Position numbers and translations under genes: made by a program. From Mesorhabditis belari (Eukaryota > Nematoda > Chromadorea > Rhabditida > Rhabditidae), in assembly GCA_958450365.1 (NCBI GenBank), contig CAUEEP010000740.1:1553501-1617500 (forward strand): DNA of 64,000 nucleotides, given 5' to 3'. Below, piece after piece: positions 57,269 to 64,000 of the stretch; the stretch's first letter is position 1; every line of letters starts with the position of its first letter. The notes under the pieces were generated by a model, which searched no databases, had not been told where the DNA came from, and saw nothing but the letters and a program-made list of their open reading frames with translations.

Positions 57269-57548
57269 TAGACATGTGCATTTGTCAGTCCTTTCGTCGA
57301 TGGGTGTACAGCGGAAATTCACGTATTGAGCTCTTTAAAATCGAGCTTTTCAAACGTTTTTTTCACTATTAGATAGAGCTTGTAAAATAGTATCCAACGG
57401 GAAAAACGTTTGAAAAGGTCGGTTTTAAAGGGCTTAAGACGTGAATTTCCGTTGTATATCTATCGACGAATGGACCGACGAATGGACCGACGAATGGACC
57501 GATGAATGGACCGATGAATGGACCGATGAATGGACCGACGAATGTCTA
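57269..57548. mobile_element. Fold-back element with 8-bp duplication and internal 12-bp minisatellite
   Basis: Exact CTGTAAAG duplication at 57261-57268 and 57549-57556. The ends TAGACAT and ATGTCTA, plus inner arms CGGAAATTCACGTATTGAGC facing AAGACGTGAATTTCCG. Near the right end about six units GAATGGACCGA(C/T) repeat sequence that exists once in the left arm (CTTTCGTCGATGG). hAT-type by duplication size; no coding capacity. Confidence 0.88.
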
Positions 57549-59340
57549 CTGTAAAGCAGATTATGCTCGTTCTCTAAAAGCATCTATTTATCATCATCGA
57601 ACCGACATTCAATCGAGCCAATTTTGAGCTCATTTGATGAGCAATTGCAATAACACAAAAGTTGAGCTGATCGGGTGAAAACTAACTTCTTGAGTACTTT
57701 AATATGATAGTTTTTGAAAACAAAGTGTTTTTTAGAAAACTGAGAAAGAGTTATGCCTCGAGATTGTGTTTGAACTCGAGACGTTGTCTCTGAACGAATC
57801 CCCAGTTTCTCTATTTCGATTGTATGTATAAAAAAAAGCGACGACGAATAAGGAAGAATCGTAAATGCGTATTTAAAATGGGATTTTTGGGAAAAGAAAA
57901 GAGGAGTAGAGGAATGATGGAAGAGAAAAGGAAAGTGGGAGACGGGTTCAAGCTCACTCACAACTCTCGAAAAGAAGATACAGAGACAGACAGCTGTGTG
58001 CTTGAATGTGAGTGAAGAAAAAACTTGAAAGATTTTCACAAACAAATCAGAAATTAAATATGTTGAAATGAGAAAATGTGAACTTTCGACGGACTACCGT
58101 AATCCTGTCTCGAATTTGATCAAATCTATCGACTTTTGTCGATAGATTGGATCCAATCTATGATTCTGTAAAGATTGTAAGATTAAAGAGAAACGGTAAT
58201 AGCAATGAAGAGAGAAAAGGGGAAGAGGGTTGAGTGTAGAGAAGGGATGATTGGGTTTTCCTCGAAACATTAGAAGTTCCCCAATTTGTGACGCTTTTTG
58301 GCGACATGTTAAGCCGAAAAAGCATGAAAATCCAAAAGATCAATAGATTAGATAAAAACTAAAAGCGGAATTACGGTAGTTTTACAAAACGAATGGAAGA
58401 TCGTTTACGAATCATTTTTAACAATGTAACAATGATGAGGATTTCTCCTCTTCTTCAAAATCTTCACGTATATTTTTTCTCGTGTGCAAAACGACGAAGA
58501 AGAGTGGGTGTGATGATAAGTGTGGATCGAATTTCGCATTCTTTTTCCTTTTTCAAAAGATTTCCTCGTTTTGCTTTTTCTTGGTTACTTTTCTTTGAAA
58601 TGATGGGAAATATTTCTCTTCCAATTTTGATAAATATATTCAAGTCACGAAAGGGATACAGTAGAAAAGATAAGATTTCCCGGATTTGTAAAATCTCGAA
58701 TGCATATTTCCCATTAGAAATGGAATTTGGAATTTTGGAAATTTGGACTTTGAAAAGGATTTAGTGAAAAATGTGTTTAGAATTGAATTGAATTGAATTG
58801 AATTGAAATGATGATCTGGTAAACAGTAAGCAAATAGCAAACAGTAGCATACTAGATCACTAGATCTGCCCAGATCATCGACTTAGATCTGCCCAGATCA
58901 CCGACTTAGATAACTAAAGCGAGTGATTTTGCGAGATGACATCAGAATGCCAGAACAAAGAGGTCAAAGAGAACTGTTGAATGAAGCTGTTACCTACAGG
59001 TGGCTCTTGAAGCAGCAAGCAAGGCGGGTTCGATGCCCGTTCCATTCTCAACCATTCTTGTACTCCCAGCACTCCAAAGGGTCTGAAGCTTCTACCTGAT
59101 GTTTAGGGTAAACTTGAATGACAATCGTGGCTGTTTAGGCAGCCCAACCTCAAGCACTTTTTGACATAAAAAAGCTCATAGCGCTTCAACCAATTCAGAA
59201 AAACTATGCACGAATCAAGAAACCTTTTAGAAAGCTTTGTAAACACGATTCTTTCATACACGATTTGCAAATTCAGGTTATCCAAATCCCAAAGGTACCA
59301 AAAACTAAGAAATTATGCACAAGATTTGGCAAGATATCTA

Positions 59341-59553
59341 CCGTATTCTCTCTAATAGTAGTGCACCCTGAGCGTTGCCTAAATTGTTCGAAATCTCGAG
59401 AATCGCTTATTAGAACCTATCGATGTGGGATCGAAAAATATAGCTGACGATGAGATCTTGTGGGGGACTAGAGTGTTGAGCTTCTGCGAAAACTTAGAAA
59501 CCGTAAAATCGTCATCAACTCGGCTCGCCGGGGCGCACTACTACTAGAGAGAG
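59341..59553. mobile_element. Tc1/mariner-like MITE related to the 29643 element
   Basis: Ends CCGTATTCTCTCTAATAGTA and its near complement, flanked by TA, followed by GTGCACCC and mirrored by GGGGCGCAC. The ends match those of the 29643 element, but the interior is unrelated. 213 bp. Confidence 0.7.
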
Positions 59554-62348
59554 TATATGCAAGAGCAGAAAGAAACAAAGAAATTCATAAACAGTAAATT
59601 AGAAGGAAAGGAATCTTCAGAAAAGAGCAACTGATCCTTTTTCTCTGGAAGAAAAACTTTTGCGACGAGTACTGTTTAGGAGACACAGATAAAACCAGTG
59701 TGAAATAGAATTGACTTGCAACTTTATTCCTTAACTGAAAATGAGTATCATTTGTATAGGACAGTCACAAAATCTATGAATAAGCTTTGCATTGTTCGAA
59801 GTTTCAGAAAAGATCAACTGGGCACCTAGTGGGGCAAAAGTTAATAAGAAATCCAATAGCCTTATCTGAGAATTCATTCAACAATCTATTCAGACAAAAG
59901 TTAGTCAAAAAGAACAGCAGATCTTGTTTGATTTGCGTCTGATCAAAACTCAAACTCAAACAGCGTCTTTTCCTCTATTTTTGACGAATCTTGATCTTAT
60001 CCTCCCCATTTGCCCCTTCTCTTCTCGAATTTTCTCTCGATTTCCCCTTTTCTCTCTCGATTTTGACGTGCCATCATACCCCAATTTGTGTGACAACTGT
60101 TTCTTTCTCATTCAAAAACATTTCTCACCTCTCTTTTACCTCAATTTCTTTTTTTTCTTTAAATAAAACCCAATCGGATGTGGGTGACTCTCACTTGTTT
60201 TCATGAAAAAAAGATCCATTTGATCAAGAGATTTTTGATCACTCACAGATAAGACAATTCAAAGTCTGATCAGAAAAAAAGAAGCAGAACTACTTGCAAG
60301 TACTGTGATTGTGACAAAATCTTTGACAGTACTGTGACAAAATCTTAGGTCATGAGAAATCTTCAGCTAGTCTATGTGGCTAGTATCAGAACAATGATTT
60401 AGAACAATTTAGAACAAAACAATTCGATCTGATGCAAGATTAGAAACACTGATCTTCTCGACTTCTAGACTAGACTGATTGTGGAAAAGGTTGACAAAGT
60501 TAAAGAAATTGAATTGAATTGAAAGAAAACATCATGTTTGAGCTCTTGAAAATCAGTCTACTGTATTCGATAGTCATCTCGGTATCAAGAACCCTAGTAA
60601 AGAAAACATTCATGTAATCTATTCAACAATAATCTATTCAACTTCAATATAAAAATGATGTACAGTTGAAAATAGAATGAATTCATTTGAGCATTTAGTA
60701 TTTACAATTAGTAAAACGAATTGAAAATTACTCGAATTTCATTAGAAAAGAAAAATCGTGTAAATGGAAAACGTGAGAAAAGTGTAAGAAAAGGATATTT
60801 GATTGGATGAACATAAAAATCGTGTGTAAATTGATGAAATCAAGAAAAATGAAACCATGGGATAAATGGGGGGAATTTATAAACAAAAGAAATGTCGAGA
60901 GATTAACAAATTGAGCTAACGTACTTCTCATGTCTCCCGTAAGAAAAAAACGATTTCTGGCTGCTAGAAGACAACCAAGAACCCTACAAAAGATATTCAT
61001 TAGAGTCTGACGATATTTATTATAGCCACCTTCAAACCTATAATAAATAAAGCTTTTTCAAAACTATGATGGACTTCAATAATAACTATAAGAGCTATTC
61101 TATCAGACGAATCTGGTCTCGAAACGATTCTAAACTTTGAATTGATGGTGAGATGATAGTAAATAAGAGTAAGCAAGAGTAGGAGGACTTGTTAGTAAGA
61201 GAATTTCAAATTATGTTTACAACAAATATTCTGAATTGTTAAAGTGAAAATATTGAATGCATTAGATAAGGCAACGTCTCGCTTGAATTAAATGTAGTTG
61301 ATCAAATCAAATCAGTTTAATTAAATCAGTAGAATCAAATCAGTAGTTGAAAGCTTCTCAAATGAATTCGTTTAGGAACTCTAACTTGGGTAATGGTAAA
61401 AAAAATGAAAGGAAGAGAAAAGAAAACAACGTAGAATACTTTACAGGACGAACAATTGGGATGATAGTGTGAGCAAATGAGAAAAATAAATTGCTTTACG
61501 GTTTACGCCGCTGGTTTTCATAACTGAATAACTTTTGCTTAATAAAATGTTTGTCTACGGTGGTTTGAGCTTTGTTTAGGATTTGCATTTGTGAAATTCG
61601 CCACATAAAAGATGCAATGAGTACAATTGAGTACATTGAGGTTAAGTCTAATGAGTACATTGAGTCTAACAAATCTGACATCAAGATCTCAATATATCGT
61701 TGATCATTTAAAATAGAAAATCTTATAAATGTGAAGTGCAAAGTGGAAAGGAAATGAGAAAAAAAGAAAGTTATGAGGTGAATGTTTTCTCTTTTCTTGT
61801 CGTTTCCTTTCCTTTCTTTTCTTTTCAATCAATCTCTTCAAGTTGTCTCTTTTGAAAAGAATTGAGGTAATTTGAGATGATCAGCTTTTGACTTTCAAAA
61901 AAACTTTTTTTTTGATATTTTCACAAAATACTTGTCTTAATAGATATTTAAACTATTTAAATTTGATAAAAACGAGAGTAGAATAAGAATAGAATAAGAA
62001 TAGAATAAGAATAGAATAAGAATTCCTTTTCCTAAGAGCCCTTTTCCTTTTCAAATATTAAAAACAAAATTTTCAAAATAATCAAAAAGAATTTTTTAAT
62101 TGAAAGAAAACATGATGTTTGAGCTCTTGAAAATGAGTCTACTGTATTTAGAAATACGGTAAAGACAGGGGAGTTACAGACGCGCGAAAGTGACGATCGT
62201 TTTTCAAATATCATATTTCATTGTCCAGTAGTGTATATGCTTTATTCAGTTGAATAGCGACAAAACAAAATCACAATAATTACCCGGGACACCACTCAAA
62301 ACCCACCCAAAAGATCAATAGATACCTCAAGAAAGAATCACAGAGCAG

Positions 62349-62960
62349 TCAAATCAATTGCCGAAATTGCGGCTTTAAATCTAGCCAAGGTGGAAATACC
62401 AAGAACATGAGGGGTAAAATGTTCCAGAATTTAATAACTCGATTAAAAAAGAAACTGTGGGGGCTTTTAGAGGAAACGGAAGGTTGGCGTATGAGAAAAG
62501 AGAGCTTCTGGAGGCGGGGCGCCTTAGAGATAAGATTTAATAGGGCAGGAGACCAAATCAAAGAAGCGTATTCGAGAATAGGGCGGACATAAGCAACAAA
62601 ACACATCCGATAAGTTTTGATGTTAGGTATGGTAATAGAATTATAGAAGCCGAATTCAAAGAGACCAGAAAAAGAATAGGAACCATAAAGGAGCTTTAAA
62701 GGAGCTTTAAAGGAGCTTAAAAGGAGCTTAAAAGGAGCTTAAAAGGAGCTTAAAAGGAGCTTAAAAGGAGCTTAAAAGGAGCTATAAAGGAACTAAATAG
62801 GAACTAAATAGGTCGGGATGAATGCCTTTAACAATTTTAAAGCATTCCACTAAATCGATGATAAGGCGGCGGTTGGTGTAACATTTCAAGACCAAAGAGT
62901 TGCAATCTATCAGAATAAGTAAAGGATTCGATAGTCATCTCGGTATCAAGAACCCTAGTA
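62349..62960 (-). pseudogene. Non-LTR retrotransposon (LINE) reverse-transcriptase 3' remnant
   Basis: The minus strand encodes YVRPILEYASLIWSP, the conserved C-terminal reverse-transcriptase/thumb motif of CR1/jockey-type LINEs, and FFFNRVIKFWNILP, the usual C-terminal motif. Further up, at about 62820-62960, the two frames TYSDRLQLFGL and RRLIIDLVECFKIVKG match the segment that normally lies between these two motifs, so the order is scrambled and the frame is broken. An AAAGGAGCTT tandem repeat (62690-62800) separates the pieces. A second short copy of the upstream piece lies at about 60570-60610. Confidence 0.7.
62685..62812. repeat. 10-11-bp tandem repeat AAAAGGAGCTT
   Basis: About ten units grading from AAAGGAGCTTTA to AAAAGGAGCTTA to AACTAAATAGG. 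It interrupts the LINE remnant and probably grew inside it. Confidence 0.8.
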
Positions 62961-63675
62961 AAGAAAACATTGATTTAATGCAATAATCTTTTTATTTTAT
63001 TTTTCAAATTCAACAAAAACCTGAGAAAATCATCAAAAATCATCAAAAATCATCAAAATCGATAAAATTTTCCTTTCTTTACGTCATAATTCGAAACATG
63101 ACGAGAAATTTGCAGAAATCTTTTTGGGGAATGAGAGAATTCACGCAAAGGAATAAACAAAAGTTTTAAAGTTTTTTTTTGCGTCAAAGATCAAAAAAGC
63201 GAACGATGAAATGTTTGAAATTTGAAATGAAAAGACTTTACTCTAAAGAATAAATGAAATCTAAAGAAACATTCCTATTCACTTTACTATTCATTCCTTG
63301 ATTTTTCTTCTTCTTTTTCCGTTTTCTGAATATTTCCCCTCACTTCCTCATTTATTTATCTTACGACATCTCACTCAAAGCAACAAATGAGGGTAATTCT
63401 CATTTAAAAAAATGTATTTTGATTTATAAAAGAATTCTACAAAGTGTAAACCGGAGATTTCCCTAAAAAGTCTCTTTTTATTTCCTTTTTTTTGATCTAG
63501 ATTGAGCCAATTTTTGTTTTTAAGTCAAGAGGTTTTTTTTTTGATTGGCGGACTTGAATTCGATTTTCTTTAGTTTTTCTTCTAACAAGAGATATTCACA
63601 AAGTGACAAACAAAGCTTTTCTAAAAAAAAACAAGGAAACCCAAAATGTCTTATAGTTAGCTTTTGAGTAGCTTA

Positions 63676-63940
63676 CCGTAAATACTGTAATAGTACCCCA
63701 CCCCCATAATGACGGTGCGGAGTGTTGCGTAGTCTAGCTTTGAACGAGTTTTTCTCGACACTGGTTTATGCTACAATGCGCGCTTAGGTATCAAAAATAG
63801 CCCCTCAATTTCAGCTATTTTTTGATACCAAAGACGCATTTTTTGAAAGTACGGGCGCTTTGAAAAAAATGAAATACTAAAAAACTTTAGCGACTACGCG
63901 ACTGTATGAGGGGGGTGGGGTACTATTACAGTATTTACGG
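63676..63940. mobile_element. Family B fold-back MITE
   Basis: Nearly identical to the copy at 45059 in the same orientation: same ends, same CCCCCATAATGACGGTGCGG block and GACTACGCGACTGTATGAGG block, TA flanks at 63674-75 and 63941-42. The close identity implies recent activity of this family. Confidence 0.88.
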
Positions 63941-64000
63941 TAGGTTGTTCCAAAGGCGAAGCAATACAAAGATCTGATCTGGCTTTACCGCATTATAAAG

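Larger units (their letters stand above)
56510..64000. other. Gene-poor right end of the window
   Basis: Apart from the listed repeats and LINE remnant, I see no convincing exon. A family E fold-back spans 58083-58390; a tRNA-like B box (GGGTTCGATGCCC) lies at 58988-59050 on the plus strand; microsatellites occur at 58780-58805 (GAATT) and 61975-62025 (AATAAGAATAG). A segment of about 55 bp around ATGTTTGAGCTCTTGAAAAT occurs at about 60525 and again at about 62105. Confidence 0.5.

Noticed and set aside
57584..58045. 153-codon minus-strand open frame
   Set aside because: Ser/Phe-rich, no domain, no acceptor before the ATG, and it opens through a purine-rich tract that favours long chance frames.

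Overview
The window looks like nuclear DNA of a free-living nematode, most likely a relative of Caenorhabditis (Rhabditina). The evidence is AT-rich sequence, mostly 40-60 nt introns with GT donors and a TTTCAG-type acceptor, acceptors placed directly before start codons as expected for spliced-leader trans-splicing, and gene content typical of worms. Coordinates are read from the sequence by eye; exon borders are good to a few bases where a splice site is quoted and approximate elsewhere.

Layout. (1) 1 to about 15.5 kb, minus strand: one large multi-exon gene for a modular extracellular protein with LDL-receptor class A, sushi/CCP, EGF, calcium-binding EGF, Ig, Ly6-like, HYR and ephrin-receptor-like (GCC2/GCC3) modules. 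It runs off the left edge and its introns hold a 0.8 kb 16-bp minisatellite and many repeats. (2) 16.9-23.3 kb, minus strand: cfp-1 (CXXC1/CFP1, the DNA-reading subunit of the SET1/COMPASS H3K4 methyltransferase) followed by phosphomannomutase. I recall the same pair as neighbours in C. elegans, so this looks like conserved microsynteny and perhaps an operon. (3) 23.5-24.3 kb, plus: a BED-zinc-finger gene. (4) 24.3-34.7 kb: gene-poor, repeat-rich DNA. (5) 34.7-39.1 kb: an unrecognised gene with basophilic-kinase motifs (plus), a ZNF593/Bud20-type ribosome-biogenesis zinc finger (minus) and an unrecognised single-pass membrane protein (minus). (6) 45.8-51.7 kb, plus: an interleukin-17-receptor-like gene with a SEFIR domain. 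(7) 53.9-55.1 kb, plus: a BTB-domain gene. (8) 55.5 kb, minus: a tRNA-Phe with a 16-nt intron. (9) 55.8-56.5 kb, minus: a small polar protein. (10) 56.5-64 kb: mostly non-coding, with a LINE remnant near 62.5 kb.

The striking feature of the non-coding part is the number and variety of short inverted-repeat (fold-back) elements. Several keep exact target-site duplications: four families with 8-bp duplications (hAT-like), several with TA (Tc1/mariner-like) and one with TTAA (piggyBac-like). Three of them carry an internal minisatellite. tRNA-like sequences with Pol III A and B boxes are also scattered through the window, two of them facing each other inside a long hairpin at 11.4-12.1 kb.

A caution for any gene model: cfp-1, phosphomannomutase and the ZNF593 gene each need several one-base frame corrections inside conserved motifs, while the IL-17-receptor, BTB and HYR/ephrin-like exons read cleanly. 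Local assembly error is the simplest explanation, but decay cannot be excluded from sequence alone.
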